Made by a program: the position numbers and the translations under genes
Notes under the pieces: generated by a model
The model's database searches: none
Seen by the model: the letters and a program-made list of their open reading frames with translations, nothing else
What the model was told of the DNA's origin: nothing
Part shown: positions 34,044-46,544 of the stretch, piece by piece
Layout of the letters: every line of letters begins with the position of its first letter
Position numbering within the stretch: position 1 is the stretch's first letter
From: Syncephalastrum monosporum B8922
Lineage: Eukaryota; Mucoromycota; Mucoromycetes; Mucorales; Syncephalastraceae
Length of the DNA: 64,000 bases
Reading direction: 5' to 3'
NCBI GenBank assembly: GCA_000697355.1
Contig: JNEN01000798.1
Location: 62,001-126,000 of the forward strand

Positions 34044-36085
34044 ATTGTAGTACTGTGTCATAGCGAGACGATATAAAGTGTGGGGAAATATGCGTAAAAA
34101 AAGGGGAGGCGGATAAAGAAGGGGTATTTATATGGATGCAAAAGGCCCACCACTGGCTGGAAAGGGAGGGTGTTGACCCTTTATGAGGCAACTCTCCGAG
34201 AGACTAGCAGCGCACCAATCAGAGCGAGCGAAGGCCCGGTTGCGAAGCCGGGACCGCCGGTGTAGAACAATATTCCGCCCCGGCCGAAACGTGGGCTGTT
34301 GGGTCAGTGTTGGGTCTATTGGGACTAAGACATGGGGATCGCCGCTGGTCTCAAGCGCGGATATTCAATTTTCTGTAAAAAAAAAAAAGAAAAGCTCAGC
34401 TGAAACATTCTCTTTTCTCGTCAGACTCTTCCTTTTCGTCGCGAGCAGAGCAGCCGGCGGTCGGATGGAGAATATAGCAACCGCCATTGCCCTGTATTGT
34501 TTAGCTTCGACATGGCTTTCCATGCCGATTGCCTATTGCGTACCCCCCCACATTGTTGTCCTTTTGAACAAATAAAAAATGAATAGACAAGGAAGGGGTG
34601 GAAAATCCTTCCTCGGAGGGACGAATTTTAGTCCATCATATGCCTGCATAATGTGATATTTTAGAAGCAATGCTAACCAAATTTGGTCGCTGACAAACGC
34701 GGCTTCACCCTGCCCATGAAAGTTAATCAAGCTCATTCAATTTTAGCGGGCTTCTTATTTAACATTTTTTTATATTTGGGGAAAGAGACACATCATCATC
34801 AACAACACCATCACAAATAGTCAAACTTTGAACACCGTTTAGACTTGATTCACGGGTATCACGCGGTGGCTTTAGAGAGAGGTCGTCCGTGCTGTTTACC
34901 GTTGTAAAATAGTCATGTAATTGGAAGAAATAATCATTCGAGAGAAATGAAATCATCTGGCAGAGTGACAAGAGTCATATAAACATCAACAAACGCGCAT
35001 GTGTTGCTATTTTCTGAAAATAGGCATGCTTGTTACCCCACTCGTAAGCGAGAAAAAATACTTGCATAAGTCCTGACCGGAACTTGACATAAAAGTATGT
35101 TAAAAATATTAGTACGATTCATGCCCTCTTGCCCCGATCCAAATCTCAGTGACACCACCCATTCACGGCCTTTGAAAACTAGAAATAAGGCTAAGCGGAC
35201 CTGGTTGACACATGGCAAACAAGCTTGTGGAGCACTCATTTCGTATAAACGGTACTGTAGATCCAAACACCTTATTTCTCATGGGGTTTTAGAGCCCACA
35301 AGATTGGCTGTCAGCGACGGTTCACGCCCTGTCGGACGGAGTATATCGCCTCGGTTTAAAAAATAAGCTTTGCATGCATGATAGTAAAAGAGAGCGCGCG
35401 CGCGCGCGGGCGAGTGGCCCATCTCTGATGTTGTTCTTATCGCTCTCTAAAAGAGATGCTAAACGGTGTGGACTCGAAACACCTTCTTTTTTACGTTTTT
35501 CCTGACTGTGCCTGAGATCCACTTTTTTAATTCCTTCTTTTTTCGCATAGGCCCGAAATTTAATGATTTAGTGCGCAACTCTAGATAATAGCAACAATAA
35601 TGAGAGATGATCATGAACGAGAACAAAAGTCAAAATTTTTTTATTTGGTAAAAACATGTACACTTGGCAAGTGCCTTTTCTGTATTGTTCCTGTCAGAAA
35701 CAAAGTCTGGATTACTTTAGTCACCCATGTCACATATCCATTACTTGACATCCAGTCCATTGGATAGACAATAGAACCCTTGATGAATAAGAAAGAATGG
35801 CGTAAGATCGGAGGTTGGCTTTGCAGGCTGAGTTCAAGGAGAAAGGGGGGGCTCATACTAACGAAAAAGGAAAAACCTTATAACATAAAGATTACTCGCG
35901 CATTATGTAAAAGAGTGGTTCATAGGTGTAATCACAGGAGGAGAATGTGGTAAACGCATTACATAGTTGCGAATTCATTTTCTTTTTTACTGCAGTGTCA
36001 TATTACTGCCGATGCATGTGGAAAATTTAATTCTATGCTACTCATGCTGATAAAGCACCAAAAAAAATAAAAAAAAAGGAAATAA
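34044..36085. other. gene-free stretch, 2.0 kb
   Basis: I find no supported gene. An alternating CG run (about 35394-35408) and several A or T homopolymers are the only notable features. Short open frames such as 34183-34575 lack domain or splice evidence. Confidence 0.45.
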
Positions 36086-39034
36086 CTATTTCCATAGATC
36101 GGCTGCGCGTGCCCGGATACGTGCTCGCGAAGGCGGTTGCGAAGACGATGAAGGGGCGGAGGACGAGAATTGCACTTGGGGTTCCTTCTCCACCCATTCT
36201 GCATTGGCCCAAGGATCCTCGTCTTCGTGTTTTGCGTCGTCACTGTCGTCATGCTTACGGTGACGTCTCCTGCTCGACTTTTCCTTCTTGTCCTTTTTCT
36301 TGTGCTTGCTGCTACCGCTACTGCTGCTCTTCTTCTTCTTTTTTGCCGATCGACGCTCTTCTTCGTGTTCGTCATGGCTGTGCGCCTTGCCCTGCTTTTC
36401 ATCTTCATCCTCCGAAAAGGATACGACATGCCGCCGTTTGGAAAAGCGAGGTTTGAAAGGTTGCACCACGATCTGTTCGGATGATCGCTGCGGCGTAGGT
36501 CGGGTGAACTTGGGCCGGAAGGGCTCCTCAGATGCTGGCTCCTTTAACTCTTCTGCCGGCTCAGCAGCCGCAGCCGGAGTAGCAGCAGAGGGTGGCGCGG
36601 GCGGCAGGGGTGGACCTACGAAATCATCCTCCTCCTCATCTGGCTGGCCCTTGGAAGCGGGAACAGGCGGCCCAACGATGGTAGGACCTTCTGTAGCTTT
36701 TGTTTCTTCCGGTTCCTCTTCGTCTTCATCGTCTGAGTTTTCAAAAATCGCCTTGAAAATATCCATTTCGGGCCGCTCATATTCCACGGCGACGGCATCC
36801 TCGTCACGCTGCACTTCTGTCGTAGTGGCTGTTGGGGTATCAGTCGGCTGCGTGGCAGCTATGTTTCCATCCTGCGTGTCGGGGCGTTCAGAGGGTTTGG
36901 GTATGACGGCGCTGAGAGCTGGGTCGGCCTCCCAAAGGTCAAGCACCTTGGATCGCGTGGCACTCTTTTGCGTCTGCAGCATATCCTCCACAGCCGACTT
37001 GCTCAACGCCTCACGACTGCCGGCCTCAGTGCGTCCGCCTGTGCTGGGCTGGCCGTCGCTGGAGGCGGATACATGGTTGGGATGTGGATTACGCACGTTA
37101 AAGCGCTTGCATAAAAGGCGGACCGGGTAAAATGGTTTGACGGTCCGCGTCAACTGGCCATACATCTTCATGGCAGCTGCCTCTGCTTCTTGAGTGACCT
37201 AATATCGAAAATAGCATCAGCCCTACCTGCAGTGATATTCCATTCCCGTGGATGCACTTACATGTTTCTTTTCCTTCTTCTTGGCTTCCTGCTCTTCCTT
37301 TTCCCGCTTTTCCTTATCCTTTCGCCACTCGGACTCGGTCTTCAAACCGCCCTGGAACGAGGTCTGCTCCTGGCTGACCTGCGAGCTGGTGAAGCGGCCC
37401 TGCATCATGGCAGAGATAGGCCGGAAGATGCGTGCTGATTTCGCAAACTCCTCAATTTCCTTCATGGCGGCTTCGTGCGTCATGCCTTCGGGGACGGGCA
37501 GCGTCGTGAGGGGCTCGCCGTTGTGGGACAAGCGACCGGCTTGGCCCTCGAGGTATCTCCGGTAGCGCGCTTGCTTCTGTGGGTTATCGCCAAAGGGCAT
37601 GAAGCCCTGCAGGGCCAGGTTGGCTTGTTGCTTGTTGACCTGAGGGAAATCCTCGAGTTTGGTTGGGTCTCGCGGTCGCTTTTCGGTGACGCTCTCGAGC
37701 AAACTGGACAGGCGGTCCTTGTTCTTGTTGGAGATGTAGTCAAACACGGAGCGCGGCTCAGCAGGGGTCTCGCCCAGGATATGGCCCCGTTCGTCCGAGG
37801 TCAGGTCACGGCGCTCGGCCGTGGTCGGTGTCTGGCCGGCTGCGACGTGCCGACCCGTGAAGCTCTCCGGTACCTGGGGCGGGCGGTACCATTTGCCCAA
37901 TTCGACGGCGTGGGTGGCGACAGAAAATCCTTGCAATGGCATGCGGCCGTCGCTGCAGCGCGCCTTTTTGACGGCGGGCTCCAGACGACTGTCGGCGGCA
38001 TGCTTGCGTTTGCGCTGGTGCCGCGCCGTCTCGTCTTCGTACAGGGTATAGTTGTAATCCACCTTGCGCGTGTCGTCGTACACGTCCATGTCGTCATCCT
38101 CCTCAAAGGCGCCCAGGCCAAAGCCAGCACGGCCCTTGGGTTTCTCGCTTTCCTCCTCGTCGCGCTGTCGCTGGTGGAGTTCACGCAGTCGTCGCATCTC
38201 GGCTACCTGCGGCACGTACTTTTCAAGCTCGTAGCCGAGGCCGTGGCTGTTCTTTTTGGCAGAGTAGTCGACGACGGGGGCGTCGCGCGGCGCAAAGGTC
38301 ACGTCGTCGTTGTCGTCGATGTCGTCCTGCTCGCCCTCGAGGCGCTGCCTTTGCTGGCGGGTGATCCGCGGCCCAATGCCTTGGCCTGGCTTCCAGCCGA
38401 GGCGGCGCAGGAGACGGACACCCACCGAGTCCTTGGTGGGCCGGACGAGGTTCATCAGGCTCGAGCCCAGGAAGCCCACGCCGCCCCGTGCTTCGTCTTC
38501 CTGGCGCTGTTTCCGTCGTGCTTGCAGTTCTCGCTCGGTGCCGCCCAAGACGTCAAACTCCTCGGTGGCCACCAGTTTGCGCGCGTCTGCAAACTCCTGG
38601 AGATCTTCCTCGTCCATAAAGTCTTCTGGGCGTGCCTCGCGCTGGCTGCTACGGGCTTCGCGCGATGACATGAATGTCGAGGGCGTCCAGCCTACATGAT
38701 CGATGAAGGTGTGTGATTTTGTGTGTTAGGACTGTATACGTATATGTTGAATCAATGTCGTATACGATCGACGGGCGATCCCTTCACCTTCTTTGGAGCC
38801 GACCGTGTTGAAGTAACCGACCGAAAAGCCGCCGGTGAATGCACCGTGGAAGCGTCGCCGGCCTTTCTCGTCTCTGACTTCCTGTTTCCAGGTCGGCACA
38901 AATTGGCCTGCATCGCTCAGGCCTGCCCGTCGGTCTCGCTCTGTCTGTTCGGGAAATGCAGTGCCAAAGACGACGAAGTTTTCAGCGGGGCCTTTGGGCG
39001 GGCCCCAGTCTGAGCTGCGGTAGCCTTCAGCCAT
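36086..39034 (-). CDS. GPATCH1-like G-patch protein
   Basis: Three exons: 39034 to about 38785, about 38693 to 37262, and about 37198 to 36086. The N-terminus [20 protein letters not shown] continues into [12 protein letters not shown], the DUF1604 region of GPATCH1/EVEN proteins. [19 protein letters not shown] leads into the G-patch ([20 protein letters not shown]). The central part has [19 protein letters not shown] and a SURP-like region; the C-terminal half is acidic, then Ser/Lys-rich with [12 protein letters not shown]. About 900 residues match the family. GPATCH1 associates with late spliceosomes, where G-patch proteins activate DEAH helicases such as DHX35. The last intron join (KKH to VTQEAE) is in phase. 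Confidence 0.85.
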
Positions 39035-41330
39035 GGTGCAAGCGAATCGGATTGGAGTATGAAGAGTACTGTATGTGTAGCGTGGTGCTGTGCTGGGAGG
39101 AGGCGCTTTAGAAGAAAAAATCAAGTTCAGACTGGGCGCGCCGGCCTTCTCACAATGCAAAACTGCGGCCATTTACGTACGATACTGCCAATCAACCAAT
39201 CCATAATAACCGCCTGTTTCAACTAACTATGTTGTAGGTCGCATACTGGACAGTGCCACCACGATTAAGCCCACGTTGGCCTGTTTCGTCCGTGATACGC
39301 ATCCTCCATATTCAACAGTCCTTTTGTCTTCACACGCACTAGCCCATACATAAGTATGATTTAAAAAGTAGTATGTATCGAAGGCAAGACTTCATATCCT
39401 GGAAACCGTTGTTAATCCGTGGACAAGCGAGCGGCCCAGATCGGTGCTCCAGGAAGTAGCTTATTCTGAAGACAAGAAATGTTCCACCTTTCACGACGCT
39501 GTCCCAGCTGTTTTCTTTCTTCTTCTTAGAATGACGTTATACAGCATCTTTCACCCTGAACGCAATTACTGCATATGTTTGGTATCTCATTCATGCTTGG
39601 TGGACGGGTGCAGGTATTTCTTGTGTGCGCGTATATGAGAGTACCGAGGGGCGTAGGAGTCTTTGTATGTATACGGTACAAACCGACACATTCATGTCGA
39701 TTTGGGAGAAACGCAGATGAGATCCTTTGTCCCAGCGTCAGAACGTGGAGACGCGGTTGGTTTGGGTTTAGACTCGTTCGTGAAGTTGACATTGCTTCGC
39801 TTGAATCCTTTGTCATGAAGACAATTTCCAGCCTTGATTACCAAAAACAAGTCAAATAAAACATGTTTTAACATAACAGAACGGTACGTCTGTTCAAGCA
39901 GCTCTTCCTTTTGTGAGAAACACTGCTAGTGCGATGAGAACAGCAACAAGAACCAAAGCGAACGTTCCACAGCAATAAAGGGGTAAACAAAGATGCGTTG
40001 CAAGCCCATCTCTTTCTTTATTGTGCTTTATCGTTTTTACTATTGCAAAAAAAAAAAAAAAAAAAAGAGCGGGTGCCTCTTAGCCGTCCTACCAAAAGGT
40101 AGTCCGTTGCCCGAGAATCATCGCGTGGAGATAGGCACCCGTCGATTCTCTTCTGCACTCTGGTATTTTACATGCCCAGACCAGAACCCGAAAACATGCA
40201 TGGCCAATGCACACTGGGAGAGGCCCACATGTTCCTCCCGTAATATTTATACAAGCACGGTAGCGTCATCTTGTTTGCGTCCTCGGGAAAAGAAAAGAAA
40301 AGCGAAGAGACGAAAAAAAGACGCGTTTATATAGTTTTTGGACACCTGAGAGTGAAAAAAATGCTACCTGTAGCCCATGAGGTCTCGCGTTCGTGAAAGT
40401 ATTTTTCATTCTCAGGAGTCAGGTGAGAATGACGCGTGTGAGTGTGAGTGCTGCGGCAGGTGCTGCGGTGGGTGGGTGAGAAGAAAAGAAGTGAAAGAGT
40501 CCATGGTGAACATGAAGATGTAGACATTGCGATGAATCCACAGCAATCTGAGTATCGGAGAAACCTTGTATCACCGCTCTATTGTGCCTAAAATAAACCT
40601 TCGAGTTGCTACGCGTCGTGTATATGTTTGTATGCGTACAAACAAACTGTGAGGTGATAAGCGGAAAAGGCAGCTTAAAGAGTGCTGCTTTGTAGGATGC
40701 TCTGTTACTAGGCTGCATACAGCAGCTTCAGTAGTAGCATGGTGCTTTCCATATGCATGCAAAAATATTGTACTGTATATGTGGTCTGTGCTTCGCACTA
40801 AACATAGTTTAGAAGCAGTCTAACGCTCCAATGAAAGAGGTCTCCCGCGTTAGCATAGAAGACCCGTGTTTCATTCATTAGTTTCACCGTCCAATATGGA
40901 TGCCGGCATACTCGTAATAAGACGAATGAAGCACGGCACCATGCTGAAGTTTTGGCAAGTAGCCAATTTGTATCCGCAATGCAGCAAGCGCCATATCTTT
41001 TAACTGATGTAAAATCTCTACAACCATTATAACGTTTATATTAAGGAAGTGGTATAGTAGCTGATTGTTAATAACGAAAAGGATCATCTTTGATCTTACG
41101 AAGACCGAAGCAACTGTCTGTCGTTATTCTTCCTACTGTAAGTCTGTAAGCATCAACGAAGCTCACCACTTCAGTAAGACGCTCATCGTTGACGCTACAC
41201 GGGGAATACTCTGATTGATGAAGCCCACACCGTTTCCTTGACATAGTTACTTTCTTCCCTTTACTTTACTTTATCCTGTCAGCAAAGACTTCGCTATCTC
41301 CCCGCTTTATCCGACCCAGGGCATCTATGC
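39035..41330. other. gene-free stretch, 2.3 kb
   Basis: No supported gene. A 20-nt A run lies at 40047-40066. Scattered short frames have no recognisable content. This marks the left border of the repeat-rich region. Confidence 0.45.
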
Positions 41331-41836
41331 AGCAGTTATCCCATCGACGTGCTTTCTGACTCTGAAAGCCAGAGTACACCCATATCAATGCAGTTCCAAT
41401 TATTTATACCCACACCATACTCATCTTGTCGCCGACGTCTCAAGATAATTCGTTTCAATCCTGAATCTACTTCATGGCCCATGCCGAGATTCTCCCATAA
41501 TGTTGCCACCATCCAGTTGGACAGCCTGAGAGCATTTGGAAAAGATGCGCAAGACATGGGTCTATTGTGTGCGATTCAAGGTAGCAGCGTCTAATAGACG
41601 TACAACCTGCATAGTTTTGATGAAAAGGCAGTGCCTTGTGCTATGTGTATCACACCTTTTATATGATGTCCAAATTCAATTGAGTGAGACTGTGGTCAGC
41701 GTGGTCGAAGCATGGGACTATATTGACGGAGATAGGTGCAGATGGAATGGAATAATACGTTATAACAAACTTCAGGTCGATTGTAATAGTATTGTCGATA
41801 CAACACAGCAGTTTTCGTATACTGTATGTACATGGT
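41331..41836 (+). other. broken protein-like frames, possible element relic
   Basis: Two partly overlapping frames (41349-41594 and 41536-41937) look protein-like, with shifts between them (PRFSHNVATIQLDSLRAFGK, later VVSVVEAWDYIDGDRCRWNG). They are probably remains of a transposable element or captured gene. The family is not recognised. Confidence 0.3.
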
Positions 41837-41966
41837 GGGGATCAGCCAGCCCCTGTACCCCTCTTTTACGCTTGGCGTATGCGAACGCTGGTACTATATT
41901 ATCGTTCTTCCTATGGGTCTTTCCACCTTCAGCGTGAGATACTGTATACTGAGATAGTAGCGGTAC
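41837..41966 (+). repeat. dispersed repeat, copy 1 (left of APC1-A)
   Basis: This 130-bp stretch aligns by eye with 46545-46668 in the same orientation, sharing CCCC-ATAACCCC/GTACCCC..CTTTTACG, GCTGGTAC and ATGGGTNTTNCACCTTCA-like blocks with many substitutions. The two copies bracket the APC1-A pseudogene. Confidence 0.55.
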
Positions 41967-41984
41967 ATCGATCAAGTTCGGTCC

Positions 41985-42540
41985 CTCTTAGGCATGCCGA
42001 ATTACTGCAGGCATTTATTCCCAGTTACGCCCACGTCATGAAGCCCATAAGCCGATTCCTACGCAAGAATGTGGCGTTCACTTGGGCACTCGAACAAGAG
42101 CAGGCCTTGGAGGCAGCACAACAGGCGCTCACGCATCCGCCTCTCCTTGTGTACCCGGATAGGAAGCAGGTTACTATCCTTACCACGGATGCGTCCGGTG
42201 TCGCACTCGGTGCGGTGCTATGTCAGTCGCCGGACGGAACTGCGGAAAACGAGACCGTGATCACCTATGAGTCGAATATCATGAGTGATGCTGCCGAAAG
42301 ATACGCGCCGGTACACCAAGAAGCGCTTGCCGTGGTGTGGGCAGTCGATAAATTTCGGCATTATCTGAATGGCCGACACTTCCGTTTGCGGTCTGACAAC
42401 GAGGCCGTCACGTTTACTCTGTCGCATCCGAAGCCCTCGCCCAAGTTGCAGCGCAGGGCCGCAGCACTCATGGAGTACGACTTTGAGATTGTACATCACC
42501 CCGGCAAGGATGACCCCGGAGACGCATCGTCGCGCCTAGT
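41985..42540 (+). mobile_element. Ty3/gypsy retrotransposon fragment (RT end plus RNase H)
   Basis: One open frame encodes the RT connection (AELLQAFIPSYAHVMKPISR, then FLRKNVAFTW) and a Ty3-type RNase H domain: TILTTDASGVALGAVLCQ, YAPVHQEALAVVWAVDKFRH, FRLRSDNEAVTF and FEIVHHPGKDDPGDASSR. The DAS, E and SDNE positions correspond to active-site acids of RNase H. Protease, most of RT and integrase are missing, so it is a truncated relic despite the intact frame. It ends abruptly about 15 bp before a 14-nt T run (42556-42569) that begins the 3' flank of the APC1-A pseudogene. Confidence 0.88.
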
Positions 42541-42612
42541 TTACAATTTACGAGATTTTTTTTTTTTTTGCAAAAACCGATTTTATTGTGCTAACTTTTA
42601 TGCGCAGAGCGC

Positions 42613-45600
42613 CTATCTGCGGATATTTAGGACAAGCACCCACATGTGTCTAAAAGCCTGTACATGACCTCCGTTGTCCTCCGGGTTTGCTGGATAGAAG
42701 GGATAGAACGCACACAGCAACATGGCCACCGCCTCCTCGGTGTTCTTGAGGGTGTATCCGCCCAGGCCACAGTACAATAGGCCGAGGGCCATGGTCGTCG
42801 CCATGTGATGGCCGTAATGGCGCTGGCTCGACACGAGCGCGTACAGTTGCTGGAGTTTGTCGGATACGCCGCGGTGCCCTGACCCGGCCGTCACCATCGC
42901 GCACGCCACTGCTAATATATCGACGCACGTGTAGATGGATTCCATCGTCGTCCGCTCATCGTGGGACAAGGCTATCACAATGAAGCAAGTCAAAATAATT
43001 CCCCGCTCCTTTCGGTCAGTCTCTCTGTCATGTCCGTGCTTTCTTTTTCTTTTTATATATATATATTTACCTGTGACGGCCATCCATCGCATATACTGGT
43101 CGAGATATTGGAGCAGGAAATCAATCGCATCGGGGTCGTTCGTGCCTGCATGGCGCAGACCGACGGCAAGGCACGCTCCGCCGACAATGTGGTTCTTGAC
43201 CTGCTTGTACAACTCGATCTCCCAGTCGGGATGTACCTCGGTCAGATCGCCCTGCAGAAAAGGCGGGAGCTGGTTCGTGATCCACTGCGCCTCGGGCTCA
43301 ATCGCGTCCCACAAGATGAGGTTGCGCGCGACGCTCTGCAGCAGCAGAAAGTCAGGCCGCATGATATCCAGCTGTGGGCGGGTGCGCGGGACCATCAAGC
43401 GCTCCGCCAACGCCTCGTCGTTGGATTTGAGAAACATGAGGCCGAGAGCGATGGTTGCGCCCGGAAGGGTCGCGTCCAGGTTGAGGTAGCCGCCGCGGGA
43501 CAGGTGTTGCGGTGCATCGCTCTGGGTCGTAAGTATGAGGAGTTGGTTCTTGAGACCAATATGGGCGATCGAGGGCGCGTCGTCACCGCGCGCGAGGCAG
43601 GTAAAGCCGAGTGCAAAGCCGGCCGCGAGCGAGCAGCCGTCGTAGTTGGGCTTGAGCTCGGCGGGAGAGTCGTACGCCTGTAGCTCAATGTCGACAAAGA
43701 ACTCCCTGCACATAATCTCGTCGCTCGTGCCCATATGCACCAGCCCCATTCCGACGTTGCACATCGGCTCGACATACGACGGATGCTCCATCTTCTTCGA
43801 CTCGTCCACAGGCCGAAGGCGGGGTTAAAGTTGCGCAAGAACATGGTGATGTGGCGGTGGCGCGTCCGCCGGTGCGACGCGGCCAGGCCCAGTGCAAAAC
43901 CTGTTGCGACCAGCGTGCACTTTTGGTGTAAGTACCGATACCAGTCCATCATAGGGAGCTCGGCAAATCCCTGCTTGAGTCCGATCGCGAGGAGCAGGCC
44001 GCCGTGCTCGGGCTTGAGCTGCTCCGCCGTGCAGAACTTGAGCCACGAGGCAGTGACTTCGAACCGGGGCGAGATCTGCAAGCCGGCAGCGACGCCGCTG
44101 TGGACCGCCGGCCATTCGTTCGTCTCGGGGTCCCACTCGTTCTCGTCGACGGTCGCGACGGTGCGCAGCGGCAGGATCTTGGCGGAAAGGTTGATCGGGT
44201 CGATCGTGTACGTCTTGGACGCGTCGGGCATGTACGTGCCATAGGCGAACGGACCGCGGCCGCACGAGAGCGCCATCGTGCGCTGGATCACGTTCATCAG
44301 CACGCCTTGATGTTCGTTCGATAGTTCCGAGTCCCATAAATCGGGCCGGGTGGATACCGTGATTTCAGGCGTGCGCGTCGGATCCAGCATCTTGCGAACG
44401 CGCCGAAAAATGTCTTTATAGGGGTTACGCAGCCTTTCGGTCTCGGGCAGGAGCAGGTCCTGGGCCTGGGTTACGAGGGCGCAGCGCGTCATAGCCTTCT
44501 TGGTGAGGATGCTGAAGCGGTGGCGGAGGCCGTCCCACAGGTCGAAGATGGCGCGCGCGGGGGTCGGCAAGCCTGGCACGTCGTCCAAGCGGAGCAGCGT
44601 CGACGTGTCGAGGTCGACGAGAAGCTGCAGCGCGTTCTTGTGCAGCACCAAGACGTCGCTGCGAGCCCCACGCGCGATCGGGACGGCGGCCTTCACTTTG
44701 TTAAGCCGGAAGCGCAGCGGCTCTTGGCCGGTGAGCAGCGCGCGCACGCTCAGGCCAATGAGCTGGGCCCACCGCTGCTTCATTAGCATGATTACTTCCT
44801 CGCCATCGTTCTTGTGCGCGAGGAACACGTGCGTTCGCAGGTGTTCGCCTCGTCGAGAGAAAATGCGTCTGTTCAAGGAGAACAATAAAATGTCAGTATT
44901 TGGAAATAAATAAATAAAGGAATCAATCAAAATTCATGCAAACGATGAAAGAATTTACCCGCGTAGATCGCAGCTTTCATGGTACACCTCGACGAGGCGC
45001 ACGGGTTCCCTGTTCATGATGGTAGCGCTCGAGCCGCGGTGCTGTTGCTGCTGTTGCTGCTGTTGCTCTTTCGCGCTATCTTCATACCGCCACACGTAGT
45101 GGTTGCCGGTGCGGTGGCAGTATGTGACGACCAGCTCGTGCTGGCCGCCTTCGACGACGGCGGAGTAGAGGAGCTCGTGCGAGTCATCGATGTTGTCGTG
45201 GTCGACGTCAACCTCTTCGGCGAGCCCGGCCGGGTGTGCCACACGGAGGAAGATGATCGGCCAGAGCGACGGGTTGCTGAACAGGCCTTGGTGTGGCCTG
45301 CACTCAAGCAGCAGGCCGACCTGAACCGGGCGTACGTTGTGCACGGGGAAGGGCACGTGCACCGAGTGCGACTCGCCGTCGTCAAAGTACAGCTTGACCG
45401 AGTCGTCCACGACGATGCACAGCGCGCGCCGCAGTGCTGTGGCCTGGTCTTGGTTAATATCTGCGGACGGGTGCTGCTGCTGGTATTGATGCGGCTGCTC
45501 CAGCACGCTATGGGCCACTGTCCGCGGGAACCAGCCAAAGCACGCGTGTTGCACCGCATTCTCAAATATCAACGACTTGCAGATATGGCCCTGCTGGCTC

Positions 45601-45892
45601 CACGCTACCCTGCTGTGCGTCACACACAGCTCATCTTCGAAATTCACGAAAGGACTGGGCATGCCGGCCTGGTTGGGTGTGAGCGAAGGTGTATCCTCAT
45701 CGACGAGGGCGTAGAAGGCTATTGGGCGCTGGTTATTGTACGTAAATAGCTGGTATGAGGATGGAATCGGTGATTGGTGTTGAGAAGGCAAGAGAAAGTT
45801 CAGTTCAGCAAAGCGTGTCTCTTTCAAATGGCATGTTTGGCAAGGTACGTCTTGCCAAACAGTACAAAAGCACCTACCGTTTGGAACAACAT
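42613..45892 (-). pseudogene. APC1-like pseudogene (copy A)
   Basis: This reads leftwards and is closely similar to copy B at 54082-58582. It keeps intron 1 (about 44955-44875) and the last intron (about 43070-42975), so it is a DNA-level copy, not a processed one. Lesions seen by comparison with B: one base is missing near codon 22 (about 45828), an internal deletion at about 44465 removes the equivalent of 55431-56686 in B (end of exon 2, exon 3, introns 2 and 3, start of exon 4), one base is missing near 43820 in the sequence after FLRNFNPAF, and a TAG lies several codons before the B stop. The PC-repeat region is otherwise well preserved, including GATIALGLMFLKSN, ARNLILWDAIEPEAQW and GGACLAVGLRHAGT. 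A polyglutamine run sits near the end of exon 1. AATAAA plus a 14-nt A tract follow the stop on the minus strand. Confidence 0.85.
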
Positions 45893-46180
45893 ATGGTCAG
45901 GGTAAAGAGAAGAAGAGGGAAAGCAGACGTGGGAGAAAACAGTCGTCTTTTTTTATGAAACAGACTCACATCAATGAACTTTTCATGCGATAACATGAAG
46001 CGTGTTTGCCAATGGGATCAAGAACGCAGGAAAAAAGACGCTGACAGGCATTGACGTCAAACACTTTTCGCGTTTCAGCGGATTCATTGGCCTACTTTGC
46101 CATCACGCGGTTCACCTTTACCGAAGGACACACGAAGAAAGACCTTGATGAGGATTGATGTCAGATACGGTTCACTTTCC

Positions 46181-46362
46181 AAAGTGATCTTCTTTGCCAG
46201 ACACTCTGACGGGAATTGAACCCGGGTCTCCAGCATCCTGCTTATGTAATTACAGATGATAAGGAATACTGATGTTTTTTGTTTGAAAGTAGTCTACTTT
46301 TGCCAGACACCCTGACGGGAATTGAACTCGTGCCTCCAGGGTCTTGCTTATGTAATTATGGA
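46181..46362 (-). repeat. tandem pair of tRNA 3'-half-like sequences
   Basis: Two related units, 46181-46256 and 46285-46362, lie upstream of APC1-A. On the minus strand each contains GTTCAATTCCCGTCAG, close to a T-arm/B-box, preceded by CATAAGCA. The left edge of the first unit is homologous to the upstream flanks of APC1-B and C. No A box or matching 5' acceptor strand is found, so this is not a complete tRNA; a tRNA-derived SINE tail is possible. Confidence 0.45.
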
Positions 46363-46544
46363 GTTTATGGAGTTACGGAATGTTACTCTTTTATACACCA
46401 AGCGGTGGAACTCGCTTCGCTTCAGCCAACACTCCGATTGCGCTCCGGGTGTGAATGAGCCCTTCGCCTGCGGCTACGGGTCATCACAACCTGCACTTAA
46501 TCTCATGGCTCCCAAGACCGCTCCCACCGTTTGACACCGTTTGA

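Noticed and set aside
35390..35412. Alternating CG run as a CpG-island promoter
   Set aside because: It is only about 15-20 bp, with no nearby gene start on either strand.
37475..38668. Plus-strand frame of about 400 codons across the G-patch gene
   Set aside because: It is antisense to well-conserved GPATCH1-like exons; the minus strand carries the recognised motifs.
41985..42540. Intact retrotransposon
   Set aside because: Only the RT connection and RNase H are present; no protease, RT core, integrase or matching LTR pair was found.
42613..45892. APC1-A as a functional gene with extra introns
   Set aside because: Small introns cannot explain the single-base losses near 45828 and 43820 or the missing exon 3; comparison with B points to decay.
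46200..46362. Complete tRNA gene
   Set aside because: Only a T-arm-like part is present; no A box, D arm or pairing acceptor strand could be found.
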